Shown: piece after piece, positions 23,901-38,399 of the stretch
How the letters are laid out: every line of letters starts with the position of its first letter
Numbering within the stretch: the stretch's first letter is position 1
NCBI GenBank assembly: GCA_015657535.1
Contig: JADHZB010001978.1
Location: 24,088-88,087 of the forward strand
DNA length: 64,000 bases
Reading direction: 5' to 3'
Source of the DNA: Nephromyces sp. MM_2019
Lineage: Eukaryota; Apicomplexa; Aconoidasida; Nephromycida
Notes under the pieces: generated by a model
Seen by the model: only the letters and a program-made list of their open reading frames with translations
Database searches by the model: none
What the model was told of the DNA's origin: nothing
Translations under genes and position numbers: made by a program

Positions 23901-26635
23901 ATCTAATCTTGCCTCCTTTGCTAAAAAACGGGCAGATGGTTTCTTTGCTTTGCATTCGTTTTCTGGATAATCAGCATTACCGCTTTGCTGCGTTTCTTCC
24001 TGAATTGTTTTCCCTGATATCCGCTGTAAGCAGGTTAAGTATTCCCTTGAATCTTGCTTTTCTGCCTCAGTACTTTTGTAAAATTGATTAGCTTTTTCAT
24101 TAAAGTCAGCATAGCGGACTCTCACGTCCAAAAGCTTATCCTGAATCTGATCGAATTGACACTCTTCAAGGTCGGCCTTTTTCTGGGAATTAGTCAAGCC
24201 TTTTTTCACAGTAGGTTCCTGCCCACTCAGTGTTGGGTTAATGGATTGCCGTATTTTAGCAGCTTCACTACTATAGTTTCTTTCTTTTTCAATCAATATC
24301 TGTCCCAAAGGCGAATTAAGGTTTTTTTCTGTGTCTCCATCAGTTTTGCTTCTATAGCTTTCTTTTTGCTGGATGTAACCTAACGAGCAGTTGTTGGCAG
24401 AATTGTCGGTCGAGTCCGCTTTTCTTCTCCGAAAGTACCTTCGAGATAATAATATCCTTGCCTTCGGGGTAGAGATAGACGAAGCTTTAAACGATAGAGG
24501 ATGATTTATGTGCTCTCCAGGAGTTTCACCTTCATGCACTAATGTTGAGGAATCCTTTAACTCTGCCTTATCATTTTTTCTAAGTAATATTCCCGAAGGG
24601 GGATTTGCTGAACTTAGTGGTGTTTTCATCGTCATTTTCTGTGACTCCCCTTTTAAAATTAACGTTTCGTCTGATGTATGAGTGGAGAGTTCCTCTCGCT
24701 TCTTTTCTTCCTCGTCCACTTCTTCAGTATTTACTCCATCTTCATGACTGAAACCTTTATGGGTATTTTGAGTTGAGACACTGCTGCTTGATAGCTCTCC
24801 TTCGCCACTCAAGCTGGAATTTTCGAATGAATCCATCGAATCGTTGTAATTAGATTGTTGCCACTTACACTTATTCTGAAGGATTTTCATAAAATATAGA
24901 TTTAAGGCCCGAGCAGAAAGGTTGCTTTTAATCTTTTTGATGCATGCAGATTCAATGCCATTCTTTTAGTTTTTTTAGAAAGCTCACATTAAATTAAAGA
25001 AATTTGCAGATATTTGATGAGTATCGCCTTCAGTTGCTGCAGCTAGCTTTTATTACTATCTTTTATTTCACTTTTTATGCTTGCCTTATGCCTGAGCTGT
25101 TTACAAGCGTTGGCCTCTTGGCACTTGTTATAATTAGGGGCGAAATGCTTTTAGATTCATTTTTTCTCTAACTACTGTTGAATATTGAACAGAAGATGGT
25201 TTCACTAAAAGAAAACTTTGAAACGGGGAATTTGCCAGTTTTGAGGTTACTCTTCTACAGAAGTGATGGACGGTGAAGCTAAATTTTGAAAAAATTTGCT
25301 TCTTCAGAGCAAAAAAATAACAGAATATTTTCTATCTCGTTGTGCACGAAGGGTATTCACATTGCGCTTTCATGCACCGTTCTCCACATGCAATATCCCT
25401 CATGGTAGCAAGATTGCTTTGTAACGCAACAGATAATAAGCTCTCTATAATTTTGTTTTTATGCTGAGGTTACTGGTATTAATACGAAACATATTTTTAT
25501 GTCTAAAGTAATTTTAACCATCGTATTTTGAGCTTACTCTCTTTTAAGCTTTAATTTTTTATGTTAGCTTCATTAAAATAAGAATCCAGAATCGTAGGGC
25601 AAAAATTTTATGCTCAGTCACCCATGGTATGAATACTACCTAGCAACAAAGTCTTTGAGTATTTCCAGAGTTTGAAGTGCTTCCTTGTGCAATTTAAGTG
25701 TCTACAGAAGCGAAAAGTTATGGGAGTAGGTACAGAATAGATTAAAAAAGCTTTGCTACCAACAGGATGTGATATGGATATATACTAGACCGTAAAATTT
25801 TTGCGGAGTATGAAATTCTTATTGTTAGCACTATTGCAAAGTTGGGCTTCCCATTCAGCGCTTAAAAGAAAGTAATTTTTTGGTAGTAGCTTGCTGGATG
25901 TTTCCAGGGAAAAATTTCGCAGCAATGGTGCGTTATTTTAGGGACCAGCCTGTTAACTCTGAATGACCGCTACATTTTTTGAGAGATAAATCAATCTATG
26001 TAGTACTGCTACCTGCTTATTGCGCTACAAGTGCTTCATCAAAAATTTTAGCTGTGTTACCTTGACATATGTATGCTACCCCCTAAACGCTTGATAAACA
26101 CTGAAACGCAGGCTACTGTCGTGTACGCATACATGAGCTAAAAATCTGAGCAAGTCACCATGCACTTGAGAAACGATAATTTCGAGTAGAAACCTGTTGC
26201 TTGGTCAAGAGCTATTGCGGCCGTGAATACATAGAGTACTTTTGCAAAGATTGGCGCTTGCGCTACAGTAGCTTCTTTTCCGTGATTACAAACCTTTCTC
26301 AGTAATTTTTCATCCCACTCTTCTGTTTCTGTTTCCTTTTTATCATGCGAACTCTGTTGACATTGCAGCAACTCTTGCTCTTCTATGGCTACTTCATCAT
26401 TCTCATCGACAATTCCAATAAGGTACAGCAGTTCTGCGGACATCTTATCGGCCTGGACACTCGAGGAAACCAATGGAACTGGGCTTGTGGGTGAGTCACC
26501 AAGCAATTCAGCTTTTATCCTCGCCTTGACAGCTAGCTTCCAGGCATCTTTATAGCCGTATCTATAAGACATTAATATTCCACTGCGTAAATAATTATTG
26601 CAGATACATAAAGGGAATTTTAATTCTCCAACCAT
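17925..26635 (-). CDS. Large low-complexity protein, 9 exons, probably nuclear
   Basis: Exons 26635-26294, 24875-23315, 22243-21791, 21292-21140, 20887-20099, 19497-18831, 18358-18291, 18153-18025 and 17977-17925 keep phase throughout: 4215 bases, about 1404 residues plus TAA. The start is the first ATG of the ORF; an internal ATG at 26572 (MSYRYGYKDAWK) is an alternative. The N-terminus is a short helical region (AWKLAVKARIKAELL) followed by an acidic stretch. The huge second exon is Glu/Lys/Ser-rich and disordered, with basic patches RRYFRRRK and KRKVKKKKFF that resemble nuclear localisation signals. The only clearly folded-looking part is late (exon 6): ILFEAAKLLMNSG, EFLKRLLQKIEDIH and NDVEDVRNMVEESL. 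No family recognised. The least certain boundaries are the acceptor of exon 4 (AAAAG, weak pyrimidine tract) and the donor of exon 5. Confidence 0.6.
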
Positions 26636-26639
26636 CAAT

Positions 26640-28170
26640 TCCAGTTTGAGGCAGTTAAGTTTGCCTTAAAAGTTTGTCTAACTCATTTTTTTAAAGTTAT
26701 GGAGGGACTGTTTAACTGTTTAATTAGAGCAATACTTTTAAATCATCCTGATTAAGGCCCTATGACTAGCTTTCTAGAAATAAAAAATTAATCAGTCCAG
26801 TTAGTATGGCCAAATTGTGTATTAGCTTCTAAAAAGAGTACTCTTAAACCATAAAACTTATTCTAGTTGGTTAAGTCATTTTAATTTGACCCGATGGACA
26901 GGAACTTTACTTTGCCCACTTCATCTTCAATACGGTGGTGCTGCTTTTTTTTAAAAAAACGCTGAAAACCTCTATGAATCTCATACTTTATGGAGTGGCT
27001 TTCCAATGGTTTTAGTATTGCATATATCATAAGAGTTTTGAGATATACATTAATAAATATGCTCAACGCATAGCTTCATATGGTGCATGCAGCTGCTTTC
27101 TTCTAAATTTGCCATCTGACAAAAACCCTGATTTATATTTCTCAACATATTCCGGGAAAATTGGAGTTAGTTTTGATTGCAATTGCACAATTTTTTCATG
27201 AGAGAAACTAAGTGTGAACTTGAACAAAATAAGGTAACTAATTAAGGCAGTCAGCGATTTATCCTTTTTTGTTCCAATTATATAAGAACTTTGATTTTTC
27301 GAAGAGGCAAGTACCCAGTGAACTCTCCCGCATACATTGTAGACCGTATGCTACCCTTCATATTCTCAACAAAATTTTTTTATTAGCATGTATTGTAAAC
27401 TGCATAGCCAGGTCTTTTCTATCTATTTTCTGTGGTATATATGTTTCCCAGCTAATTCTCCACTTAATTTTATAGAATACTCCCCTTGCGAAGCCGTTTG
27501 AACAAAAAATATTATTTTCCTATGGGGCCTCATTACATGTCAAGCATTCGCTCAATTAATTGCTAATTTATCCATAAACAAGGCATTGCATCGTGCAAGG
27601 GTAGCCTCTTATATACATGCAGCATATTCTTGGATGTTGGATATTTTAAAAAGCAGGAAGTACGTTGTGAAGATTACATAAGCTGGTGGAGGGACTTTTA
27701 TGATTTGTTCTAGAATTCATTATTAAGCTAGCAGCTAACATATACATAGCTTCGACAGCAGCTTATTTCAGTCTCAAAATTTTAGGCAGGCTATCCTTAT
27801 TGCATATATTTTTAAGAAGGTAACAGCATAGGCTCATCGAGTGCACGCGAGTGTGGCCATCAAAATTGCGCCTTTTTGCTTCATTTCAAGTATTTCCGTG
27901 CTTATAAAGTGAACGTTAGAAGTAATTGGCACTCTGGCATAAGATTTAGCCAGCTTTATATGACTTGCAAGCGGCTAATTAGTATGTAGCCTACAGAACG
28001 AAGCATGTATGAAGCATCTATCAATTTACGCATAAAAAAGCTTCGCAATTTGGAGTATTGTTTTCCCCTAGGACACTTCTAGATATAACAATGCCTAGAT
28101 TTCGCTTTACAGCTCCCTTTCATCAAGAAACTTTGCGTGTTCACGGTCACGTCTTGTACACTACTAACTT
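26640..28170. other. Intergenic stretch, nothing seen
   Basis: Upstream of the large minus-strand gene. Only short ORFs on both strands, with no splice-consistent exon chain and no repeat. The promoter of the minus-strand gene should lie in its first few hundred bases, but I see no clear motif. Confidence 0.4.
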
Positions 28171-28539
28171 ATGAATTTGGGAAATGTTGCTAAAACCATA
28201 ACTAATGTTATTAATAATCGCATGAAATTTCAAGAGCAAAATTTTAGCTATACTAAGTTACGCTTGGTAACTTCACAATTTCAAAGACCTATGATTTTTG
28301 AGACAGGCTGCTATGATTCAAATTACCCTGTATTTCCTATTGATGGCAATTTATCAAAATTTCTGGATTAGCTAACAAGAAGCTTCATTCACCGCAAAAA
28401 AAAAACCAAGTTACCACCTAAAGAGTTAGCTGAAGCGATATTCACCATATATTCCCAACAAATTCCGCCAATTATCTCAGCCCTTTGTAATCCACTGGAC
28501 TTCACAAAAATCGTGTCATAGTCCAGTAAATCTGGGCAA

Positions 28540-29815
28540 TTTACTCGTTGAATGACCATCCTTTCGGTTTAAAAAATGCTCATTGCTTTGTTGCAACGAG
28601 CAAGTACACTCGGACTTCCATGTAAGAAGACCCGCTGCGCCAAAAAGCATGCCGTATAAATGTCATGGAAACGAAATATAACAACGAGGTATGTTTCCAG
28701 AGTTACCACTGGTAAAGGATGGAATTTTTATGATTTTTGACGGAGCACGGAGAAAAAGGTATGACTCAATTAATAGAAATGCTCAAGCCGAGTACATTAG
28801 CGGAAAATCTAAATCTCAAAGATGGAATTCTATTTGCATAGCGACGCATTCACCCTGATTCGTCAGCTACAACATCTAAATACTAAGTTTCTTCCCTGTG
28901 CGCACATCAAATCTTTGTTTAAACAAAAAATCTAATTATTGTGGGCTAAGTGTAATATTGGTGGTAGGGTATACCCTAATATCATATGCAGCGCCGCTAA
29001 ATTTGACCTTCAAAGGTGAAACATGTAAAATTACTTTTATGGGAAATGCGCTTTACAAGTTTAGCTAGCAACTTTGTTTTTATGCAAAAAATAATAAATT
29101 TTAGGTCTTCACGGCTCCAAAGATTTCTGCTTGATTTGAGTCTGCTCTTCATAATTATTTAGTGCCTAGAGCTTGGATACTATGTAACAATGCTTTAGTC
29201 TCCGCCACTTACAACACAAGCGATATAGTTTTACGTCGTGCTTCTTCATAACTGCTATGCATTATAATTTTTTATTATAGTATTACATTAGCGCTGAATA
29301 AGGATGTGTGCAAACACGCAGCTACAACTGTATCATACCCGCATTATCTTTAGCATTAAAGACTCTTTGAAAATGCAGATTAATGGATACTTTAATAGCT
29401 TGCACTGCCAGTATACATCACGTCTTTATCCTCCTGAATTTTTTACAATGTCCTGCTGATCTGAAGGCTGCCTAGCTAGGTTAAGATTCTTTCATATGTA
29501 TTTCAAGATTCACCTTATGTAATCCTACCTATATCTTTAAACCGCTTTAACAACAAGCCTCTACTAATCATTCACCTGTTATCGCGATTCTGCACGATAG
29601 TTCAAGCACATCATCTTTTTTCATGTTTCTTGATATACAGGAATGCATGAATTTGCATAATTATGTTGCCGTTTGTCGGAATATGTCCATAATCTCATTA
29701 GACATCCAGGACTACTACCTTGTCAAATGGCAACGACTCGGTCTACCGGGGCTACATGATATCAACTCGCTTGGGCTCAATATTGCCGTCATGAAATCGA
29801 CTTCCTCTTAGATTA
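28540..29815 (+). mobile_element. Degenerate Ty3/gypsy-like retrotransposon relic
   Basis: Frame-shifted, stop-ridden remnants of LTR-retrotransposon pol in the expected order on the plus strand. At 28557-28580 the frame reads HPFGLKNA, matching the reverse transcriptase MPFGLKNAP box. At 28809-28841 it reads LNLKDGILFA then a stop and RIHPDSSATTSKY, like the DG(I/L)L segment at the integrase N-terminus. At about 29710-29735 a 62-codon ORF contains DYYLVKWQ, reminiscent of a chromodomain YLVKW core. The matches are by eye to family consensus and individually weak, but the order and strand agree. No LTRs or target-site duplications seen. Confidence 0.45.
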
Positions 29816-31199
29816 TAGAAAATCGAAAGGTTTATCAAGCATCAAAATGCAGTATTTTCCTCGAAAAACATGGGAAAAACTGAAGTGAAACTATATTTTA
29901 TATACCCAAATTAATGGTTTTTTAGACTTGGTAGTACCGTAGGTTCAGCTACGTTCGGGCTAAAGCTGCACTTAGTGAAATTCTGCATTGAAGCGTAGGT
30001 GTCTTAGTGCATATATTTGTGCTTAGAAGTAATCGAAGGTTATTCACTATCAATTTACCAAGGAAACTACTCGGAACCTAAGGTTGGCGAAACGAAGTCC
30101 GCTTTCCAGCGTGTTAATTTGTAGCTGGGCAACGATAGAAACTTCCACCTTTAAAAATAGAATTTAAGCTTATTCGGCGTGTTTTCTATAGTAACGGGCT
30201 CATGATAAAGAATTGTAGCTGCAGGTAATTTTACACGAAGAATCATTTGCTTTGATTTGCTTGAAGAAATGCCCTGATGGTGCACCTTTTTCCTAGAATA
30301 TCATGATAATGAATACCGCGGTGAGCCAGCGACCTTTGCTCATCCAAGGTTTCACATTTTGCCCTACACTCATTTTTAAGGCTATGAGGAGCACGATAAA
30401 GTGCTTTGTGCAATGTAGAAAACCGCAGTGCATCTACTCTCTCAAAAGCATTTTTTATAGGGCATGCGCCGTCAGTAGGCATAAATCTTTGTAAAAGCTT
30501 ACTCTCTACAGCATGGTGTTCCGATGGTATCAAGACACTATAGAAACTACTCATAAAATTTTTTCGCTAAAGGGACAGCTTTTCTCTCATTTCCTGCCTG
30601 AAAGGTAGGAGGGTATGTGCGTATTACGCTGCCTATTATTGTTATTATCACTATTTGATAGACGCACAAGTGTAATCCATCACACTGCAGAAAAGCTCCA
30701 AAAATGAGTTTGTATTCTCGCCCGCGGTGGGTTCTGTATTGTTCAGATAGATATCAATCGTATCTTACTGTAAATCATTGCCATGCTGATTGAGAACCAA
30801 TTCTCTCTCTCCTTGCTATCCTAGTGGCTTATCTAAAGTTCTTAATTTAGTGCAGCATTAGAGGTCGTATGCGCATTCTGAACCTGGCTGCCCTGCCCAA
30901 CTTTATAGTTAAATCGTACAAATTCAGCCAACTACGGAAGTCAAATAGCAACCTTGTGAGAGTAATTGTAAACCCCTACTGAAAGGCAATACTAAACTTT
31001 GCTTGCCCACCTTGACGGTACGTTCCTGTGATCACCCAGATAAGTTTTTCAATCATACGTACTATACTTCCTATGAGGATTCGCACCAGGGAAAGAACTT
31101 CCCAACTTAAAAATTAATAAAGTGTTACGCCTGCTAGTATCAAACTTTGAAGCAGGAAATCCAACAAATTCTTAAGTGCTGGACTACGAATAATTGCAG

Positions 31200-34100
31200 C
31201 TTGCTTTAATTAGCACGTCTTAATTTACCTGGTAGCGCTAAATGTTTTCCAAATTCTCATTCCATTCTTAGCTTTTGAATCCCATTCAGCCACCCACTTT
31301 TTTTTTGTTTCCTTCCAATATACGCCCTTTAGCGATACACCTTTGCTTTGCTTGGCTAGAAAACGATTATTCCCTCTTCTTAGTCCTGGTTTTAGGGCTG
31401 CAGAGAGATATTCATGGTGAGGTTAAGTTAAGTTTTTGACTTCTAATATACCAGCATCAAATACTGAATCTATTTTAATACTTCTGATGAAGCAGATTAA
31501 TGTAAAAGATGTAAAATATGGCTATATACCAATTTTTTAACCACTGAGAAAATTTTTTTATTTCATTCCGCTTCCAAATTGAATTGCCAAACGATATTCC
31601 AGTTGAATTTTTGTAAAAATGAATGCATGTTTACGAATTTTTAGTTGAGAATCTATCTTACTAAATTAAATATTGTGCTCGCTCTATTTTTTTGCAGCAT
31701 TTTATGTTTTTTTGCCAACTTGCATAGAATTTTTTATTGGAGTTTTTATTTTTTGTGGCTAAAAGGCTTGTTTTGCAATCTCTAGTCTTTTTTTTCAATA
31801 TAATTTTTTTGCAGCCCTTCCTGAAATTTTGTACTACAAAATCCTAGTGAGAAATTGCTTAAACTATATTTTTATGCAAAAATTTTCTTCCAAAAATATC
31901 TATGGAAAGGCAGGTTTGCCGAATTGCAGCTATTGACAAGATTATATATTTATTTTTTGCTTACCCTTCGATTGGCTAAATTTATATATAGATTACCGTG
32001 TTAATGCTTGATTTTTTCTATATTTTCTTTGATTTTAAATGTGCAATTATTGTTTTATTACCTCCCAGTATTTTTTCCAGAACCATTTGCTTGTTTTTCA
32101 TTTGGGATTGCAAGTAAGCTTCCTGCATTTGCAGTGGATCATGAGTTTCTAGGCTAAAAGGACCTATAGTATCCTGAGAAAATAAGCAAACAGTTTTCTA
32201 GCTGTTAAACGTATTTGAAAACCTTTTTATTTTTTTTTTTGTACCAACAATAGCGTAACTAAATTTTCCCCTGTTTAAAAATTATTTTACGATGTCTTGC
32301 GCTTTCAGCTGTCACTTTTTATTCAAAAAAGTAAATTAAACCACTTTCTAATGATTTTTGTAAAATATTTATATCTTTGTTGAGAAGTCGTTTTAAAAAA
32401 TTAATAATATTTTCTAGGCATCTTCTGTAACTCTTTCTGATTGCACATCGTATGCCAGAATAGTTCGAGCTATACTATGAATAAGAAAAAGTTAAAGCAT
32501 CTTCTCGCACCAATTTTTTGCCGCTGCACATTACTTTAAGATACATCAATGCATGCAGCTTGTAGAAAATATTTTTTTCAATATATTTATAATTATTTAT
32601 GGGGCACATAATAGCACATAATAATTAGCAAAAACATTCTTATAAGGATATTCATATATCGAAGTTCAAATTTATTTTAAACCTCATAAAATTTTGATAA
32701 TTCTCCCTGAATTTCGTGTTTGGTGACATCTTCTAATAAAGAAGAGCTGCATAATTTTTTAGAGAGGTGTGCAAATGGGTACATCATGGCACTATAGCTC
32801 TGCTCCTTATCAAATGCCATTGACCAAGATCTTTTTTTAGTTGATATCGATTTCATTTTAACGCACCCGCAGCACCTTCAGTGAGTATAGTTAAATTTTC
32901 AAATTTAATTTTTCTTTAAATACAATTTACACTCCTGATTTTGACCGCTTAAAACAATACTTCATAAATTTTATATTTTGTCAAGAAATACTGAAAAAGA
33001 ATCAGAAACGAGCTAAATGATGTGTTTTTGTTGCTACAAATAGTTGATACAATTTTTAGTACTTTTCACTCTAATTCTTGATTATTCATCTTCTTAATGT
33101 ATATTAGCCGAAAATTCTTGATAATTTGCGGCAATGGAAAAATTAGCATCGGTATAGAAGTATATATTGTGCAATTCACATTTTATATTATTCTATAATG
33201 ATGAATATATTTTTTTTTATACTCCGAAATTTCCAAGACTTAAATTACTCATATTTTTGCCTTGCTTAGCATGAATTATTATTGCTAGGGGGAGTGCTCT
33301 CATTAGCTATTATGCATGTTTTAAGCATTGGCTACCTTATGAATTAGCTGTTTAAACGCCAATTAAAACCTTGTTGCTTCGAAATTGAACAAAGAGCTAT
33401 GATTTAGTTTTGACTCTTTGACCAAAAAATTCCTTGGTATCCATGCTATAATGATCTTCTTATCTACCCATATTTTTTTGGAAGCACTAACTTAGTAAAA
33501 ACCAAACAGATTTCTAAAATCCTACCTGTACAAAAAATTTTTATATAGATATCTCAGCACTTTTTTTATTTTTCATGGCAATGAAGATTTATTTTATAGA
33601 GAGCTAAAGTTTTGTATATGAGCTTTATAGATATCAACCACACGGTATAGCTGCTAGACACAATAGCGTTTTGTAGTTTAAAAGGTAAAAAAAATTTCAA
33701 TCAAACATTTTGCTAAATTTTTGGTAGCAATTTTATCACATGTCATATGCAGTAAAAACTGCTGTAATTGCATTATTCCACTAAGTTTAAGAATATAATG
33801 AAATTTTTTAGCTTATTACTTCATGTGCGAAGAACTTATTAGCATCTTTAAAACTTATACTTTTGGAATTTTCTATGCCAATATTAGTATCCAGTGCTTC
33901 TAAAAGGTCCCATTTACACCAATTTCATAAGAATCAGGTTTTTAATTTTATTTCAAATATAGATAAATATTTATTGTCACTTTGAAATTAAATCATGTAA
34001 AAGAGGCTCCTGTATGAAAACTCTGTTTTTTTACGGTGATAAAAATTTTCTGCATTCTCAACTCTTAATTAAGAACTAAATATCTTATAGACTTGTCGTA

Positions 34101-36500
34101 TTTTTGTAGAAATTTTACCTTTTTTTTGATTCCAAACTTTTTATCAGATTTAACAAAAAAATTATTACACCTAAGGGGAGGAACCAGAGTTTTTGACCAA
34201 TAATAAGCTAGATAAAAACCCAAGCAAAACTGCAGCTGTCTTGCTGTAGTACTTTTTTTACCCCATTTGAGGTTCACGCGATCTTTTCTTATTATTCACC
34301 TTTAATGGGCTTTGCAAATATTTTTTTACTCGTTTGAAGTTATCTCTAAGAAAGCTTCAGCTTATTCTTAAAATTGGTAGTAGCACTTGCTAACTTCGAT
34401 GGAAGGAAAATAAAATTTTTATGCGTTAAAAAATTAAGATTTGTCAAAATTTCTTGACAATACAAACATCAAATACTTTGCGAGCAGGCTAATTGACTGA
34501 AAAACATTTTAAATGCTTGAATTTCTAATTCATAAGTATTCCTAATGTTTTTAATTAGAAACTTTCCGTACACAAAGGTTTCAAAGCCACCATAATAATT
34601 AGCATTATTTTGCTAAGAAAAAAATTCAACAAGATGACAAACAACTGCGATTTAAACTACTTTTTTGTTGCTTTTATGTCTTTGATAAAAACTTAGTATT
34701 GGCGTCCACTATGACTATACCTTTGCTTTTCTTTGTAATTTATATTAAGCCGCGTAAAAACTATAATACGATTGCTTGCAAGTATAGGGTTAAGTTCATT
34801 TTAGTTTGTTAAAATTGAGTACTTTGTTTACGAAAATAGGAAGCTGATAACTTAGCCTTCTTAAGACGGCTAAAATTTTATTCCCTCTGGTTTTTTCAAT
34901 AAAGAAATTATGCAGCTTTCGCCAGTTGAGAAATTTTCTTGTTTATGGTAACCAAAGTTTCAGCCTCATGATCATAAAGCAGATTTTTCAATTATTCAGT
35001 ATTGAGAAAGCACACTCTAAACTTGATAGTTGATAATAATAATATTAGGAATTTGTTTGTGCGGCCTTTACAGCTATATTTTAAACTACTCTTTACACTA
35101 TATCTTAAAAGTCAAAGCTTAAATTATTATCAGAACCTTGCATCCAAAGCTAGTGTCTTACTGAAAATTACGTAAAATGCCTTTAAATTTTTTTTGTGTA
35201 TGAGTTTTGATGACTGAGAATAATTGATTACTCTGCTTGCTAAATTTTGACTCTACGATTATGCTTGTACTGCGTGACTGTGCTGGAGGAAAGCCAACTA
35301 CCTCTATGCAATCTAAGCATATTAAGAACCTGCAGAATCTTTTAAGATTTATAGATACTCACTATCTTTGCCGAAACATTTTTTAAAATGTATTATTTAA
35401 TAATCTAAACTCCATACATCATTTAAATAATTAATTAAAATGTTAGTCCCCGACCGAGACTTGGTTTTGACAATAAAAAGCAGTTAAAATATGAATGGAA
35501 TAACCCTCATTGGCCAGATTCAAAATTTCAGGAGAGGGGCTTAATGAATGGTCAATTGCAGTATCTATAAGATGCATTAAGTGAAGTGTTTAGATGCTCT
35601 CACTAAAATTACGCGTTTGCTATTTCATTGCGTAGTTTGCATTTACTTTGTGGCTGATCCAGCTGTAAAGATTCAGCGTACTATTAGAATCTTTGTTTCA
35701 TGCCTACGCAAGTTTCTGCAATACTCGCGTTTGCTTTCACTATAGAAATGCTTCGCATCATTTTGTTGCAGGATTTCCCTATTTTTGCTTCGCATGCACA
35801 CAGTATGGATACCAGTATGAGTTTTTTTTCGACATCACTGTTTTAGGAGCTCACCTTTCCTAGACTCTCTTACTAGGGCCTTTTTCGCAGAATCTACCGC
35901 AGACTATCTATCACCTGCATCTGCATGCTCCCCCTCTTTCACCCCAGGTAAAAAGTATCTTTCCAGACACTGAGTTTGGCTGACAATAAACCCATTTTTA
36001 GCCTTCGGGATGTGTTACCTCCTTAAAAACCTATATGCAGGCATCCCTTCGACATAGTTAACAAAAATCAATTGCGGGCATACATTTATATGCCTGGAGC
36101 TAGCTGAAAAAGCACTAATGATCTAGGCGTAAACAAACGTGTATATATTTTTTTATTTGCAATAAGGAACGCACATCCCCTGTATATCGTGAAAATAATT
36201 TGCCTAACATAAGCCCATTTTTTTTATGCTGATAATATTTATCGTGGCGCTCAAATTGCACCCTTCATACAGGGCTATTGCAAACTTGCATCTTTTTGGG
36301 AAGGAGATTACAAGGTTTTTTCGTAACAAATAAGTTGTCCTTTCATCACTTCATTTATTCTATTTGAGGTCATCAAAAGGTTATAAAACCTCCAGCAGAA
36401 TATTTTCGTTAGAGGATTCGGGTTAGAGATGGATCCCTCATATTATTATTAATTTCTCTAGGGTATCTTTATAAAATGCATCATCTCCATTCAAGGGGTA
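31200..36500. other. Very AT-rich gene desert
   Basis: More than 5 kb dominated by A/T runs, with stops in all frames; the only listed ORF (34065-34277, minus) is not protein-like. No tandem repeat, palindrome, RNA gene or retroelement match recognised. Confidence 0.55.
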
Positions 36501-36846
36501 TTATTTATCTTTACCCCTTCGAATTACTCTTGACACAATTCTTAAGAAAATTGAGAAAATGCTGAAATAACTTCAATGATTGCCGACCTACACAAGCTTA
36601 GGGTAGAGGCTGAGAATGCACCTATGGCCCATGAACAGCGACGAGAGGCTCCTCATTACTATCTTCAGGTAAATTTAGCTACGGAATATTTATTGATTAG
36701 ACAATGAAGCTATAGGCTGATACAGAAAACATTTGCAGAGTATTGCTGCTTTTTTTCCAATTTGCTGACACTGATACTAAGCATAAACTAGAACAAAGCT
36801 TCAACAATTTTATCCCACCCTCTGTTATAAGCTCCTAACCGTAAAT

Positions 36847-37260
36847 TTATACGGAAACCTTCTCATGGGCGTACAGAAGTCTGGCAGCAATTTTCCACTG
36901 TCGAACTGGTATACGAATAATGGCCTCTGTTATTCGGTAGTAATCACTCAGCAAACTAATCGCTGTGGCATCCTTATCCGGTTGTATATATGTTAACGAG
37001 CCACAAAATTTTTTCTGAACTCCTCGTGGCCTCAGTGAACGGTTTCGGCATAGCAGCAATCCTTAGCTGATACGAGTTCGCTAGAAGATATCTTTGGTAG
37101 TCAAGCTGGATTAAGCGAAGTATCCAGACAAGTATGAGATCGGTCGATATTTCGAGCTTAATGTGCTACTGTACACTCAAGTTATCTTGACAAATTTATT
37201 GTGGTCTACCTACCTCTCCCAAAAAATTTTCGAGAAACTATAATGCTAGGACAAGCAGGT
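36847..37260 (-). mobile_element. Possible retroelement RT fragment
   Basis: A 70-codon minus-strand ORF contains YIQPDKDATAISLLSDYYR followed by KIAARLL. This resembles the Ty3/gypsy segment PDK...GLxxYYRRFI...IAxPL that links reverse transcriptase to RNase H. Upstream, another frame has a possible DNLSVQ-type (DDILVYS) remnant. It is out of order relative to the neighbouring relic, so it would be a separate fragment. Weak match. Confidence 0.3.
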
Positions 37261-38399
37261 AGGTAGCACGATGCTATTTTTTATCTTCTAAAATGATGAT
37301 TAACATTTCGCAGTCACCATGAAATAGTTTAATCCTGCTTGAATACCAAGAGAATTTCAAATTTGTGAGCATAAATAACCTAGGATTATCATTCTATGTT
37401 ATACCAAAATTTTAAGTGTGCTCCAGGGAGTGGCTGCTACGGAAGGCTGGTAAACATGGTTATAGGGTGTCGTGGGCGCAGTAGGTTATCCTGCTGGACA
37501 TATTACTAGCCAGCGCAGTCTCTAGCAGACTGCAGGGAGCTGATAATTGGTAATGCTAGCGCTGATAGTGGTAATTGATTTCAAAACACAAGCTGTTAAA
37601 GATGGAATTTCAGCCAGAAAACCAATATTTTCTCAATTTATGGAGGAGGCATGAACTATATAGGGGACAGCAATTACGTGTTCCTATGATACATGTAACT
37701 ATTGTCAATACCAAACACCCACTGTGTAAAGCTTCTTAGATATTGTCTTTGCTAAGCGACGCAACGACTATAGCACTGAGGAGATGTGGGTCGCCAGCAT
37801 CAATTTTGTATGCACCATTGACTCCTAGAGAATGCAATCAATTTCTGCATTACACCGGTGCTGCGGGAGTGTGTTGAAATGTTTGAGCTGGGTATGTTCA
37901 GACTGAATGCAAAATGGATTTTGCATTTATGACAGGGCATCTTTTGTTTCAGGGTACTGCAGCACCGAGGCATGTCATTTTATTATATTTGTTATTATAT
38001 CACTTATGCTGGAAGAGGCCCATTCCAGCCAAATCAAAATAAAACGGCTTGCTAAATAAGCCAAGAATGCAAGGAAATATCAAAATTGAGAGGTATGGGA
38101 TAACTATCCTGGGGATAACAGTGCTAGATTGAACACAGCATCTGTTTATGTAAATGTGCTGCCTTCATGTGCTGGTATCCTTTCGTCGACAAATGACATT
38201 GAGAAATTTAAGAAGGAAGTCGAAAAAGGCTGCCGGATATAATAGAGCTTCGTTTTACGAGCCCACAGAATGTGGTAGAACTTGCTTAAAGTACCAGAGT
38301 ATTTGACGCTTCACTAGCAAGTCGCTCCCATGGAAATTTCAGCACGCGCAGAAGATTTAAATGTTTTGAAAATTAGCAAACTTAACATAGAAAGGCAAG

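Noticed and set aside
30243..30554. 103-codon minus-strand ORF
   Set aside because: Considered as another pol fragment, but no motif order could be found and the plus strand is equally open; left uncalled.
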